A DNA stretch of 64,000 nt, taken from positions 14,324,625 to 14,388,624 of the forward strand of contig NC_061869.1 in assembly GCF_907164915.1 (NCBI RefSeq). The letters are read 5' to 3'. This DNA is from Impatiens glandulifera (taxonomy: Eukaryota > Streptophyta > Magnoliopsida > Ericales > Balsaminaceae). Below the pieces are notes generated by a model. That model saw only the letters and a list, made by a program, of their open reading frames with translations, had not been told where the DNA came from and ran no database searches. A program made the position numbers and the translations under genes. Below, piece by piece: positions 36,638-49,399 of this stretch (its first letter is position 1; each line of letters opens with the position of its first letter).

Positions 36638-38496
36638 TGTTAGAAAATAAACCGTTAAGTCATATCAAGTATATTAATTGGTTTAAATATAACAAGAAGG
36701 TGTTGTAGCGTAGTGGTAAACACCCATGCTTGTCACACATGTGACCAGGGATCAAATCTCATCGACAGCAAATAATATTTAAAGTTTTGTTATTTCAGGG
36801 AAGCTGAGCAAAATCCGAAATTTACCTACAGGCAAGATCGGTTCGACAATGTATACCGGCTCGGTCAACCGGAGTTCGGTCAACCGGTTCGGTCAAGAAG
36901 TTAGAAATCCGGACAGGTTCAAGTTCAGGACCGATTGAGTTGTAAACCGAAAGAACGGTCAAGAAATCTAACCGATTGAATATCAAACCGGCCAGAAGAA
37001 GCTATGAAAAACCTAAAGTCATCCGGAACCGGCTAAAGAAACCTAACCGGTCAAGCTACCAAACCGATCAAGAGTATTCGGTACGTGACCGCACAGAGAA
37101 AGGATCGGCCAAAGCTCAAAACCGGAATCATCAGGAACAAGGAACCGGACCGGATGAACAAGAGAACCGACTGAAGAAAACCTAACCGGTCAAGCTACCA
37201 AACCGATCAAGAGTATTCGGTACGTGACCGCACAGAGAAAGGATCGGCCAAAGCTCAAAACCGGAATCATCAGGAACAAGGAACCGGACCGGATGAACAA
37301 GAGAACCGACTGAAGAAAATCTAACCGGTCAAGCTATCAAACCGATCAAGAATATTCGGAATGTGACCGCACAGAGGAAGGATCGGCCAAAGCTCAAAAC
37401 CGGAACCATCATACAGCCGATAATCCATAAGGCAAGCATAACCGGAAGAAATTCGGTTACTTCACTATCAAAGACATTCGGCCAAGTCAAGAGGCCGACT
37501 AGTACAAGAAGACACTTTGGGTATCTGTTGAGAATGATACCAAAGGAACAGACTGAATACTTCCATATCCATGCAAGTCTGAGGAAAGCCTGTAGGCTGC
37601 AGAAGACAGTACTACCGTATCCTTCTACTTCGGGATAAGCCAGAAAGGAAATCTTCAAAGTACAGACAACTGTCCAAGCAGACAGTGCCTATATCAAGTA
37701 AAAGACAAACCCAGCAGGTTTGCCTTACAGACCGGCAGGTCTGAAACAGGATACCAGGTCTGAGACGACCGGCAGGTCTGAGACACTGAATCACTGCATC
37801 TCTGATCAGCCAATCAGATTCAAGGCTTTGAAATATGACCGTTGGCATATTTCACCTATAAAAGGAGGCAGTTGCAGAAGAGTAAATGCGTGACATTAAG
37901 AAACATTAAGTGAGACAAGTGAAGCGTTGAAAGCATTTACTACAAGTGATAACAGTGTGGTATTCTAAGAAAGCCTAAGTGCTAAATTCTAAGTGTGTGT
38001 TACAATTTCGGTGTGAATTGTAAGAGTGTTATCGAGCAGGAAATAAGTCTCGATCGGATTGTATTTGTATTCCTTAGTGAATATCCTTCTCGCGGCTTCG
38101 AGAGGAAGGGGTGACGTAGGAGTTTTATCTCCGAACATCCATAAAATCTGTTGTGTCATTTACTTTCTGTTGGCTTCATTACATAACCGACTAATTTATC
38201 CATACCGCTCCAAACCGACTCCATACTAATCATACCGAATATCCAGATAACCGAAACCGACCCACCATTCTTCAAATCTCCTTCTTCCGAAACCGATTCC
38301 GCCTATCATACACTTGTACCGCTTCAACTTGAAAGCAAACCTCTTCCGCGCTTGAACCTAGTTCAAGGGTTTGTGACAGGTTGTGTAGTATTGAAACCCC
38401 GGTGTTAATCTCTAACCGGATTAACCACCACCCTACGAGTGAGAACCGCTAACCGGTCTAACCCCCGGTCCACCAGCGGCGACCTAGATCCTAACA
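36638..38496 (+). repeat. 3' LTR of the young Copia
   Basis: 1859 bp, with the same internal parts as the 5' LTR: tRNA-Asp-like module 36699-36770, 139-bp repeats from about 37039, and TATA at 37857. It is followed by the target duplication CATGC at 38497-38501. Confidence 0.93.
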
Positions 38497-38501
38497 CATG
38501 C

Positions 38502-40930
38502 TCTATAATGTGAGGACAAACTTTATATGAAACAAAGTTACCAATTGGATGTTGAGTACATTTCCTTCTTCCTTTTCTCCACACAATGAGTAAATCGTCA
38601 ATATAACTAGGATCAAGTAAATTACCCGAGTGACCTTCTGGGTCCGGTTCCGACAATGACTTAGATGTATGTTGTGATGATGTTCGGTCTTTAGGCGATT
38701 GATCTTTAGATGATTGAACATTGAAGTGGTGTTGATTGAGGTGAAGAATTATACTGAGGTAGAGATGGAGACGGGTATGAAGATAAAGAGTGAACTCGAC
38801 CGTAATTGGGAATTTGAGAATCGAATTGTGATGGAAGATCAGATTGTGATGAAGATAGAGAGTGATATTGATATTCATTAAAAGACTCCCCTGAATACGA
38901 GATGCACGATAGTAAGGTTGATTTTCAAAAACTGTAACATCCATTGCGGTGTAAATTCTCTTATTGATGTGAGAATAACACCGATATCCCTTTAATATCC
39001 CTTTTGAAAGACTGAATACCCAATAAAAATGCATTTGATTGATTTTGGATTAAACTTACTTCGGTTGTGGGAATGAATGTGTACGAAAGAAGAGCAACCA
39101 AAGACTTTAGGAGAAAGACTAGAATATACTGTCTTAGTATGAGGAAAAGATTGTAGAAGACATTGAATGAGAGTTTGAAATTTTAGGACTTTCGAAGGCA
39201 TGCGATTTATAAGATGGGTAGCGGTAGATACGACATCACCCTAAAAATATTTAGGAACATTGGAAGAAAATAGTAGTGAACGAGTAACCTCAAGAAGATG
39301 TCGGTTTTTACGTTCGGCGAATCTATTCTGTTGTGAGTGTCGACACATGAACTAAGATGAATAATAATCCCTTACGTCGAGAGGAATTTTGTGAGATTGT
39401 GAGAGAAAAAATCCTTTGCATGGTCTGATTTGATAGTAAGAATCGGGCTTTGAAATTGAGTATAGATCATTGAATAGAATTGTTGAAAGATTTAATTGAC
39501 TTCAGACTTATCCTTCATGAGAAAAAGCCATGCTGGCCTTGTATGATCATCAACAAAAATAAGAAACCAACGTCAATGTCTTAACTTTCGAAGAACCCCA
39601 AATATCACTATGAAACAATGCACAAACGGTTTGAAAGCCTTATAAGACAATCGAGGAAAGTGAGTACGAGAATGTTTAGCATATTCACAAGCTTCACATT
39701 GAAAAACACCAAACTTTGCATTGCTAAATAAATTAGGAAAGAATTTAGCGAGGTAAATAAAGTTGGGATGACCTAATCTATATTGCCACAACATGACTTT
39801 CACATTTCTATATAGAGTTGAAAAAAATGGGGCATTGGAAAGATGTGGAGAATTGTCACGGTGGATATAAAAACCCGAACACAGCTAAGCACTGCCAATC
39901 ATCGTCCCCGAACCCGTGGCCTGAAAATCACAACAGTTTGGTGAAAAATTAGCACGACAATTTAAATCCATAGTTATTCTTCTTATGGATAATAGATTAC
40001 ACTCGAGTTGAGGTATAAAGAGAACCGTCTTGAGAAATAATTTGTTCGAAATAAAAACTACTCCGAATCCAAATATTTTAATTGACGATCCATTAACAAT
40101 TTTAATTCCGGAACATTGTTACATGGACGATAATTTACCAAATCGATTTATTCCCAATCATGTGATCAGATGCACATTTCTTCAAATCAGAAATAGGTTT
40201 TCGACTTACAAGAGCAATATATTCGTCTGAATTTTCAGAGTAGAGGGCGTCAACTTCGCCAATAACACTTTATGTTTTAGGTTTCACCATCACTTGGAGT
40301 TGAATTTCCTCTTAACGTACCTCAGAGAACACTTCGTCGATGCTTGGCGTAGGTTTCATCGCCATGATTCTCGATCGTACTAGTTTAAAGTTGGGATTTA
40401 ATCCAAAGAGAAATTTATAAATATGACGTCTCTCTGTGTTTTTTCGATGAAGTTTAGAATCTTCAAGGCATCTTCAATGGTTGTCTTCATAAGAGTCGAC
40501 CGATTGCCAATTTTTATATAGGATGCTGAAGAACTGTTCGACATACATTTCATTTCCTTGTTTCATGTCTGTGAAGTATGAGTTCGACTTGGAACAGTTT
40601 GGAGGTATTGTCAATGCAAGAATATCGTCTCTTGATATGTCCTAGATTGACTTTGATGTAGTATGATTAAGATAGTTCTCTTCAATAGTAGTGAACATGG
40701 AATTCAAGAGCCACGACATCACTTTATGATTCTAACAGAGTTTGCCCAAGCCATGTAATTCTTACCAAGTTTGTAAGAAGTTATGAATGAGTTTTCTGAG
40801 ATTGTTTCTGAATTTTCAACAACTTGATCTGATACAGAAATTGGAGTAGACCTGTGATTTCGTCATCGAGAGAAGAATAAGAGGAAGCGGATTCGAGAAT
40901 CGGGAAGAAGATAGCCTGTGATCGGAGCAG
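38502..40930 (-). pseudogene. Older Copia gag, pre-integrase and integrase region
   Basis: On the minus strand, 39803-39573 reads LWQYRLGHPNFIYLAKFFP and CEACEYAKHSRTHFP, the GAG-pre-integrase block with its zinc-binding H and C residues. 39201-38992 reads LSPKVFGCSSFVHIH and KCIFIGYSVFQKGY, the region after the integrase core. The gag part (about 40900-39900) is heavily decayed. Many stops are present, and no intact product is possible. Confidence 0.75.
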
Positions 40931-40947
40931 TTAATGCTCTAATAACA

Positions 40948-41073
40948 TGTGAAATTTTGATGAATTGAAAACAGACAGAGTCTGATATGTTCTCTATTGC
41001 AATTGCAACTGTTAAACTAATCAGTGAATTAGTGGGCAGTTACATTTCCATTATTAATAACTACATAATATCA
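40948..41073 (-). repeat. 5' LTR of the older Copia (shortened)
   Basis: 126 bp from TGTGAAATTTTGATGAA to CATAATATCA, matching both ends of the 197-bp partner. It is followed by the target duplication GCTAT. Confidence 0.7.
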
Positions 41074-41209
41074 GCTATAATAAGGTACCAAAGAGGGCTA
41101 CAATACATCAAACAAACATGGTAAATCAAATTCAGAGGTGAAAACTAATCTAGATGAACAAACAAATATTCATTTACAACAACAATTATTGATATTGGTA
41201 AAACATAAG

Positions 41210-43269
41210 TTAGAAGGATCTGGCGCGCCACGGCGAAAGAAGTAACAATTTTTCAAAGTGAATGAGATGCTTTCGAACACGGTATATATGCAAACAATAA
41301 AGAAACACTGCCAATGTGACAAGAACGAACGATATGACAGTCAATTCCCAGAAATCCTAAAACAAAAACATTTCAATTAAATCCAAAAGATGCAAAAGAA
41401 ATGAAACAATAGTTCATCTTGAGAAATTAAAACAAAATTACCTTAGGATTAGATATTATAATACCCATAACATACGTCATCAAATCCAAAACCGATTGTA
41501 TCGAATTTTGAACACTTCCCACCACAATGCGATCGGATTCACTAACTTGATCCTATACAATTACCCACCACATAAGAAACTAGTCTAACGCCAAAAAAAA
41601 GGAAAAAAAATTATCGGGTACCTGCATTTGTTGCGTGACTGCTAAATCAAACATCCACAACCCTAAACGCGACGCAGCCACACCACCCATCAACATATAA
41701 GCAGAAGCAAATCCTTTTTTGACAAATATAGAAGCTACACAAACTATAAGGAAAGTCCACTTCACAAAATATTCCAAAAGTTAGCAACTTATAAATAATT
41801 GCATTCATTTAATACAAGCAATAAGTTAAAATAATACCTGTGACCAAATAGACCATAGCCCTGTTCTAAGTGGAGAAATCCGAGATTGCATAATTGGATA
41901 CAAAAAAGTAGCAGTTATCCCTATTGTCGCGCTTATTCCTCGTCCAATCCCGATAATATAAGCAGGTATTCCTTCCCATATTAGCGCAGCCGTCATTAAC
42001 GATCCAAAGCTAAAATAACACCAAAGAAAAATTAATATCGATTATAGAAAGAAAAAAAAATACTCAATTCAAGCTCACCTAAGAACAGTAAAATACAACA
42101 AGGCAAGAGCGATGCCAGGAAGGACTACTTCTTGTCTAAGGTAAACCTTCCAAGCTTTAACATACGAAAACCGCGAAAATGTATCCATAAACTTATTAGT
42201 TTCTTCTTCTTCGTCTACAAGAATTGGCGAAAGCCTAGAAGAAATCCTTCTTCTATTGCTTTCTTTCAGAGAAGGAATGCCTTTATAGACAGAAATGAAT
42301 AGCCAATACTCAATTAGAACAAACAAAACATTCCATATCGAGAAGGCCATCGCAGAAGCTTTAAGCGATACGAAGCTAATGATTAATCCAGACGCAACTG
42401 GCGCGAATAGCTTGCAAACCAAATCAATTCTTCTTATGATTGAATTCATCTTAGGAAGAAGATGAACTTCCATAGGTTGTTGTCCTTCTGATATAACCAC
42501 AACCCTGTAATAATAATATCAATAATTCAACAAAAACCTTAAACTAATACAAAACAAAGCTTAGATTATTATCTAAGTCTAACCATTCTCTTTCGATCAA
42601 GATTGTGCCCGCGAGAGTTGAAAGAGCACCAATTGCTCCGGATATGTTTGTCAATATAACCAGCGATAAGAAAACTGTAAACTTGGTTAGCTTAAGGTTT
42701 TCATAGATGAGCAAGGTAATAACAGAGCCACCAGCTACCAGAAAAGAGAGGTTTTGTGTTAAGAGCCAAAGCCGGAGAATCTGAAATTGTTGAGTTAATT
42801 CAGTAATTACAGAAATTGAAAACTGTAAAAGGATTTCAAATGGGTATTACAGATAAATTTACATTGATATATGACAGTTTATTTATCCATTGTCCAACAA
42901 GAGGACCAAAAACAACAATAGAAGCCGATTCCACAATTCCATAGATAGCAGTTAAGAGTAATGAATTAGGCCAAATATTGATCATATATAACCCAACAGA
43001 GAATTCCCACATCCTGCAATAAACAATGAATGAATTGACAATCAACCCATGAATCAAAACAAAATGAAACCCTCAAGACAGTTGCATGGATAGATTAATT
43101 ATGATGTATTGTTCTACCTGGCACCCCATCTAGTCAAGAAGTGGCCGACGTACAAATAAACAAGCAGATATGATGGAATAGGCGGCGTTGGTGGTGGTGG
43201 TGGTGGCGGCGGTGATGGGTGATGTTCAAGTTGCAGAGACAATGGTTCTTCCCTGAATTCGTTCTCCAT
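41210..43269 (-). CDS. FPN: Ferroportin (SLC40A/IREG-type metal exporter), copy A
   Basis: Eight exons on the minus strand: 43269-43118, 43013-42863, 42780-42584, 42504-42079, 42009-41838, 41759-41622, 41552-41442 and 41356-41210. They join in frame to 497 residues. After a proline-rich N-terminus, the family blocks appear: FLTRWGAR|MWEFSVGLYM at the first helix, LLLTAIYGIVESASI, then STLAGTILIEREWVVVISEG, NSIIRRIDLVCKLFAPVASG and LIISFVSLKASA. About 10-12 hydrophobic segments fit the ferroportin fold. Members export Fe(II), or Co/Ni, at the plasma membrane or vacuole; which applies here is not shown. A charged cytosolic loop (DEEEETNK) sits mid-protein. The older Copia ends only about 140 bp past the stop codon, which may affect the 3'UTR. 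No coding defect is seen. Confidence 0.93.
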
Positions 43270-43354
43270 TTTGATGGAATGGAAAATGGGCTAGAAAGAA
43301 CTTAACGAGTGGAGGAAGATGATGGGGATATGCAGTAATCATGAACAATTTTGT

Positions 43355-46225
43355 AAAGCTGAGGGAGGCAATACATTGTTTCGGTTAGTTTGATGCTACT
43401 ATGTATCCAGCCTCAATTCATTCCCTAATTATTCCCTAATTAACCCTTATCAATCTTTAAATTTTATTTATTTCACAATTAACTCATAAATATTTTAAAA
43501 TTTAAATGAGGAAATAATATATTAAATTATTTTATAAATTAAAAATAATATAATAATTTTAAATTATTATTAATTAAATATATATATATTTATATTATAT
43601 TATTTGATGAGAAATGATTTGAAATGAAAATTGGAAAGGTAAATTGAGGGAGAATTAGACGTATTTTGATTTTTTTAGTGAAAAAATAACAAATTTTTTC
43701 TCTTTTCTCTCTCCATATCTTTTATTATTTTTTCAGCTGTCATAAGTTGTTGTGATAGGGTGACACTATTATTATCTTATCACTCATCTTATTATTAATT
43801 TTGTTAGGAGAAATAACTTAATAATTTAAATTTTTTATTATTAATTAAATATATATCACAATAATATTAATATTATTAGTTAATGGCATAAAAATATTAT
43901 ATATGTTTTTACCATAATATTAACTCATTAATATTAACTCATTAAGTAAATTATTAATTAAATTATTATATATATACATATATATTTTATGAGGAACAAC
44001 TTAATAACTTTTCAAAATATATTATTAATTAAATATATATCACATTCCTATTATTTAGCAGTGAAATACCAATTTTATAAAATAATAATTTTAAATCATT
44101 ATTAATTAAATGTAAAACTAATCCTCCATCCTTTTCCAAACATTTATTTTTTACTCAGTGGGCCAGATAAATAAAACATTATTGTTCACTACAATGACAT
44201 AAATATTTGAAATTTGTTTAGACTTTTTGTCTATCTCTAATTTTATTTTTGTTTTTAGCTTGGTTCTTACTTATCAATTGAGCTTGTATCTATTAAGATT
44301 TGATGATATAAATATTTGAAATTTGCTTAGAATTTTGTCTATCTCTAATTTTGTTTTGTTTTTAGCTTGGTTCTTACTTATCAAATCAGCTTGTATCTTT
44401 TGTTGGCATCAAATTAAAGATTCACATCGAAAAACACGACCGCCTTCTAACTCTATTTATGGTCTTTTGAAGTTGGTAAACATTGATATCGTTGTAATTT
44501 ATATATAATTCTTATATGTACAAGAATTCTCGCTAAACATTTATAACTCAATGATTAAAGCACCCAACTTATAATTGGCGAATTCACAAGTTCAATTACT
44601 CCCGGATGCACGTCAATGAGACCATCTATTAGAATTGACCGAATTGATGTTTTATATTCATATATACATATGAACAATTATTGATACTAGAACTATAGGG
44701 AAGAAAATAGATTTTATTGCATACTTACAGACAAATTTGTTATTGGAGAAAAATCAATATACTTATAATGTTAAATCATAAGCGCTTCAACTCTGAATGA
44801 AACCCCGAATCGTTGGTGAGGAACATTATAAAATTGTAAAAAAAAATTAAGCAAACTTTATAACATTAAAAGAACTTAAGACATTATAGTTATCCTAGGA
44901 TTAGATTATTTTCCAATCAAAGCCTGCTGGTAGAAATTCGTCAGGGCGTATTACGGTTTAATTATCCGATCGATTGCATAAATTCCACGGTAGCAACAAA
45001 ACCGGGGAAAGTATACAGAAAAGATAGTTCTTTTATATTATATTAGTATTAATTAAATTCGTATTAGTTAGTGATCAATATGATTCGAAACTTCCTTCGT
45101 AACTCCCAGAGTATTCGTAACTCCCAGAGTAATGCAAACTAATGCCCCAAAAACCCACTCACGACTCATGTAACAAGCTACACCAAGTAAGAAAGGTAGA
45201 CAATTACTGTTTTAATTTTTTTTTATTGTAGTACTTTCGTAGCTGCCTGCCAAAATTATTCTATTAGATCAAAAATTATTCTATTAGATCAAATTTACGA
45301 AGAACACAGAAAATTGATTTTTTTTGGAAACACGATCCTATATGTTTAAAATTCTATAAATTTATTCATGAACTCTCAATATCGAAGTTGATCAGGTAAT
45401 GTTTTTAACATTGGCGAAAAATGGGTCAAGAAGGTCTCTAAAATTGAGTTATTTTGATAGGAACAACATAACGATTAACAAAGAAGAATCAAACTTAATG
45501 AGTTTGTTTTGGGTCAAGAAGTTGTTAAAGGCTCTCTTGCCTCTTTGTGAAATGTTTTGTTGATCAAAATTCTCGAAGAAGTTAATGCAAAGTTGGGAAA
45601 TGGTGGAGGTGTTAGAAAGGAAAAGAAGTTCTAACAAATGGCCATGAATGAGTTTACTTTGGACTTTGCAACTTAGCTCATTTTATCGATAGGAAAATGT
45701 GGTAACGAGATCATGAATACGAGAATACGAAAAAGGCAATTCATCGAATCTCACCTAGACTCTAGGGAATCACAAGTTTTTCCACATAGAGTTATGATGA
45801 TGACAAAGAGGAGATTATAACACGATAAATGTTTCCCATGCTGTTCTCCTTTAAGAAAAACCCATAGAACCTCTTTTTCTTCTAAACTTCAAGATATTCT
45901 CAAAATTCAAAATGCAAAATCCTAACCAAATCACAAATAGTTGTTATAACAAAGTCCCAAATAAGTAGACCAAAAGCTTCTTGACATATCAATTAGAGTT
46001 CGATTCATTCACAATTCAGTAAGAAGTTGCATTAAAGTCATCAATTTCATAGGATTAGTATAACTTGAAACAGTCTACAGTCTACAGTCTACAACTTTAG
46101 AGTTCAAACATAAGAAAACAAAGCTTCATATAATGAATGGAGGGAACTTTATAATGTTTTTATCTTAACACCATGTTCAATAACATAGCAAAAATCATAA
46201 CCTAATCCATCTGTATCATCTGGAA
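43355..46225. other. AT-rich intergenic DNA with one tandem duplication
   Basis: No gene is supported. A tandem pair of about 109-bp units lies at 44198-44399 (shared TTAGCTTGGTTCTTACTTAT). A tRNA/SINE-like phrase (AATTCACAAGTTCAATTACTC) lies near 44580. Short direct repeats occur near 45110 and 46078. Confidence 0.5.
44198..44399. repeat. 109-bp tandem duplication
   Basis: AAATATTTGAAATTTG begins one unit at about 44201 and the other at 44310. Both continue through TTGTCTATCTCTAATTTT and GCTTGTATCT with a few changes. Confidence 0.85.
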
Positions 46226-46874
46226 TCATCTGGAATCATCTTCATGATCATCAGAGTCAGAATCACTTGCATTATAACCTAATCATATCCAAAAATCAAA
46301 ATTTCACCAAGAAACTATTAACCCACTTACTAAAATATGATAAACAGATAAGGGTATAATTTGAAAACATCATTAAGAGTTATAACCTGGGCGTTTCTTA
46401 CTAACTTTCCAAACTGAAGATCTAGTTCTTGAAACTCTTGATATCCAATTTCTTGCCTGAAATTCCAAACCAAGATAATCTCAAATAGAAATTTCCTGAC
46501 AGAATTATTATCAACTAAAAGATCAAGAATTTGACCTTATCAGCATCTTTAGCAACTCCATAGCCGTTATTATACATCTGACCCACCAAAACCTGCATCG
46601 ATATGTCTCCAGCTTTAGCCTCTTTCAGAGTATCTTGAAACCACCTGTTAACACAATCGGAGACGACAACAGACAGAGGAGACCGATGATCGTTCTTGTC
46701 GGAGTTGCCACTGTTCTCCATCTTCCTTTTCAATGACTTCGCCGGCAAACCACCAGAACCGACGACGGCGGCGGAGATGGGTTTTTTACCTTTCGAAACT
46801 TGGGAAAGCTGCGGCGCTGCGAGATTTTGTTGAAAGTTATAAACTGATGCAATTTTATTGAAAGATTTTCCCAT
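46226..46874 (-). CDS. Small Sel1-like repeat protein, uncharacterised
   Basis: Three exons on the minus strand (46874-46536, 46456-46387, 46278-46226) join in frame to 153 residues. I chose MGKSF at 46874; an in-frame ATG at 46898 would add eight residues. The N-terminal half is basic and low-complexity. At about residues 80-115 sits one Sel1-type repeat, DISMQVLVGQMYNNGYGVAKD then ADKARNWISRVS, with the expected small/large residue pattern. The acidic C-terminus is SDSDSDDHEDDSR. Similar short plant proteins end in RTRSSVWKVS...PGYNASDSDSD, a pattern I recognise without a known function. Sel1 repeats mediate protein binding. All introns are GT-AG. Confidence 0.8.
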
Positions 46875-46899
46875 AAAAGTATAGTCTATTACATACATG

Positions 46900-49395
46900 G
46901 AGAGATAGAAAAGGGATGATGAAGAAGAAGATTATTCATGTGGGATGATTTTGAAACTGATTTTGGATAGTATTTGATCTTATTCTGAAAATTTTATTTG
47001 GTCTTATTTTGAAAGCCCATTATAGGTCCAATTCTTTTTTAACACCTTACAATCTTTTTTTATACATGTTAAAGAAAGTTTAGGGTTTTGATTGATTCAT
47101 AAAAAGTTATTTTTTTTCTCGGGAATTTTAAACTAAATTTATGCTAAACTTTGATTTTCGGTTAGACCATTACTAACTCTTCGATATATCTATGGTTAGA
47201 AGTACTCTTGAAAGTACCTCCAATCCCATGGATAACAAGTAGGCCCAAATAATTCGATAGGGTAGTTGTTGAACCATACGACATAGTCCCGACAACTACA
47301 AAAGTAAAAAAAAAAATACAGTAACGATACTACTAGAAAGAACAGTTTCAATATGGTCCATAAAGAGTTCTTTATATAGATGTTGGAGTCGGACGAATGT
47401 TCATGCTGCAAATATGACAATATGACGAGAGACTATTCCTCTCCATCTTGCTTTGATTGATTGATAATCGATTTTTTTTTAATTACTCTAGATTGAGGAT
47501 TGGATTTTGGTAATTAAAGATTTAGTTACTTTGTTTGTTTAATTCTTATAAATTTGAAATAAGATGTAATCGCTTTCAAATTAAAAACAAATACAGTTAA
47601 ATATTAAGCTATGTTCGTAACATTTTCCTCCGCAATAAGTTGGTTTGCAATTAAAGGACACCTATAAATCGAATTGTACTTTCTCAATCAATCATGATCC
47701 ATCTTGCTCAATTGCTTCTTCAATACAAATACAAGCGTGAGATATTTTATCACCATCTAACACTACATTAGGACCACACAATTATGACATGTTTAATAAC
47801 TTTCATGCTTATGGTTCATTGTGTACTTCCCCTATATTGATTCATGTGACAAATGACATTTGATATCAATGAAAATGGAAAGAAGTGAAAATATTTAATG
47901 TCAAATTTGATTCGAGTATAGCTAGAGGTTAAAATGTATTTATGCCTCTAGAAGCGATTGCCATTTTTTTTGCTCTTGCTTCCCGTGCCTGGTGCGCTCG
48001 TAGGGGTGTAGTGAGTCGATTGGGAGTCTGGTTTGTGGTTTTGCACAATTGAACTTCTAATAAAAAGGCTCATTAATTAGAATGTGCTAAAGTGGTTGGT
48101 CTCCTTTTTGAGCATCTTTCGGAACTACAATCACAAAAGAGAGTAATGAAAATAGTCATTTCAATCAAATCTTAAACCATTAAAGAATGTAAATATGGTT
48201 GGACTATAAAGCCTATACTAAATTGTTACTCTTTGAACATATTGATGTTCAATAAAAGAATGACCAACTTCAAAACAATATAGAGAGCCATTTGAGGGAC
48301 AAGCCTTTGGAGGAAACCATGAAAGTGATGGACATTTTACTTGCAAATTTGGTTTCCACATGCATGGTCGGTGATATTGAACTCAATTATTTAGAAATGC
48401 TTTATATATGATTGTTTAGTTACATACAAAATTCAAATAAATTTAATATAAACATTGAGATTGGTAGTGATAATATTGAAAATGGTTATATTTTCAAGCC
48501 ACATTTGATTAACCAACCATAAACTTATCATTAAATTTGAATAGTTTGTTGGTAGATTATTGTTTTTAGCATATCATATAGTACAATTTGACACAAATAT
48601 CAATGATATGTGACACATTTGGTAGCTGTATTCAAAGTTGGCCTCTATAGTTGGGGAATTTTAAGCAATTTTATTTTCATATTTTTAAAAGACATATTTT
48701 TAAAAGACATATTTTATACTTTTTAAGAAAGAATTTGAAATGTATAAATTTTTGAAAAGGGGTTGGGTGGTCCCGGAATGGGGTTGCCTCACCCTAGGAC
48801 CGACATGAGTGTTTCTGAGAATGGGTTGCGTGGTCCTAAGGATGGGATTGCCTTACCTTAGAACCGACTCGTTTTTATGAAAATGGGTTAGGTGGCTATG
48901 GGGAGGGGGCACCACACCCTAACGCCGACCCTAGGTGTATCACGATTTAGGTTATGCTAAGTTTAGTTAGACAAAAAGATCTCACATAATTGTTTTTTTA
49001 AGTTCTATATTCAATTATTATTAAAAACACTCTAATTTAAATAACATAAATAAAATTGAATTAAAAGAAATTCAGTTACACCCATCTTTTCAAATATCGA
49101 TCATACATGAATGAGAAATTTAGGTGAAATAATACTTTTAAATAATCAAATAAGTATTGAGAGATGGTCCTATCTACCAACTTTTCAATTCATATAACCC
49201 GAATTTCTTCAAATAATTCCAAATCGATCAAACAAACTCTAAGTGTAACCAATATTTCTTATTATAAATGGGCAAAAGTATCAAAATAGTCTTCCAATCA
49301 AATTCAAAACAATAATTCCCCACTTGGGTCTCTCTCTTTCATAATATACATAGTCTTTTCGATGACCATTCATCCTTTTGAAGAATGATAAAGAA
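46900..49395. other. Intergenic DNA, no coding gene seen
   Basis: Mostly AT-rich, with a GC-rich repeat cluster at 48759-48940 described separately. A moderately GC-rich stretch at 47940-48160 might be an old coding fragment, but no family could be named. The right end may be the promoter of MIR164. Confidence 0.4.
48759..48940. repeat. GC-rich degenerate tandem repeat, period about 62 bp
   Basis: Three units begin GGGTTGGGTGG (48760), GGGTTGCGTGG (48823) and GGGTTAGGTGG (48885). Each continues with a GGGGTTGCCTCACCCTA-like part and a GGACCGAC-like part. The GC content is far above the flanks. Confidence 0.75.
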
Positions 49396-49399
49396 ATAG

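Larger units (their letters stand above)
33182..38496 (+). mobile_element. Young non-autonomous Copia element with long LTRs
   Basis: Complete element: LTRs 33182-35041 (1860 bp) and 36638-38496 (1859 bp), TGTTAG...CTAACA ends, and a 5-bp target duplication CATGC at 33177-33181 and 38497-38501. The primer-binding site is perfect for initiator tRNA-Met, and a polypurine tract sits next to the 3' LTR. The internal region is only 1.6 kb. It encodes a gag-like protein and the last residues of pol, without protease, integrase or RT. Scanning by eye I saw two substitutions and one 1-base indel between the LTRs, so the insertion is very recent. It lies between the integrase and RT regions of the older Copia, in opposite orientation. 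It must use proteins of an autonomous relative. Confidence 0.93.
31413..41073 (-). mobile_element. Decayed Copia retrotransposon split by a younger element
   Basis: Minus-strand Ty1/Copia element. The LTR on the 3' side is 31413-31609 and on the 5' side 40948-41073 (shorter through deletion); both share TTTTGAT, GAAAACAGACAG and CTATTGCAATTGCAACT. The target duplication is GCTCT on the left (31408-31412) and GCTAT on the right (41074-41078); the empty site in copy B reads GCTAT at 60057-60061. The primer-binding site just inside the 5' LTR (40936-40947) reads TGTTATTAGAGC, a decayed form of TGGTATCAGAGC. The polypurine tract near 31610-31625 is decayed too. Order on the minus strand is gag, integrase, RT and RNase H, as in Copia. 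Confidence 0.85.
29476..43350 (-). repeat. Segmental duplication, copy A (carrying ferroportin A)
   Basis: 29476-31412 plus 41074-43350 aligns to 57963-62293. Left-end landmarks are CCTTCCCATGATAAGAACGG and TTCAGGTTTTAATTGGGGAA, and the middle one is AGGTGAATCTAGTT. The right part is the ferroportin gene and about 80 bp upstream of it. The copies are in the same orientation. Copy A is interrupted by the Copia element at 31413-41073, and its stretch at about 29690-30400 aligns poorly to copy B. Homology fades about 80 bp beyond the start codons. Confidence 0.85.

Noticed and set aside
45449..45637. 62-codon minus-strand frame near 45.5 kb
   Set aside because: No family resemblance and no promoter or splice context. 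Nearby sequence shows no continuation.
47940..48170. Possible RNase H or coding fragment
   Set aside because: A moderately GC-rich frame exists, but I could not match any catalytic motif or family, so it is not listed as a gene.
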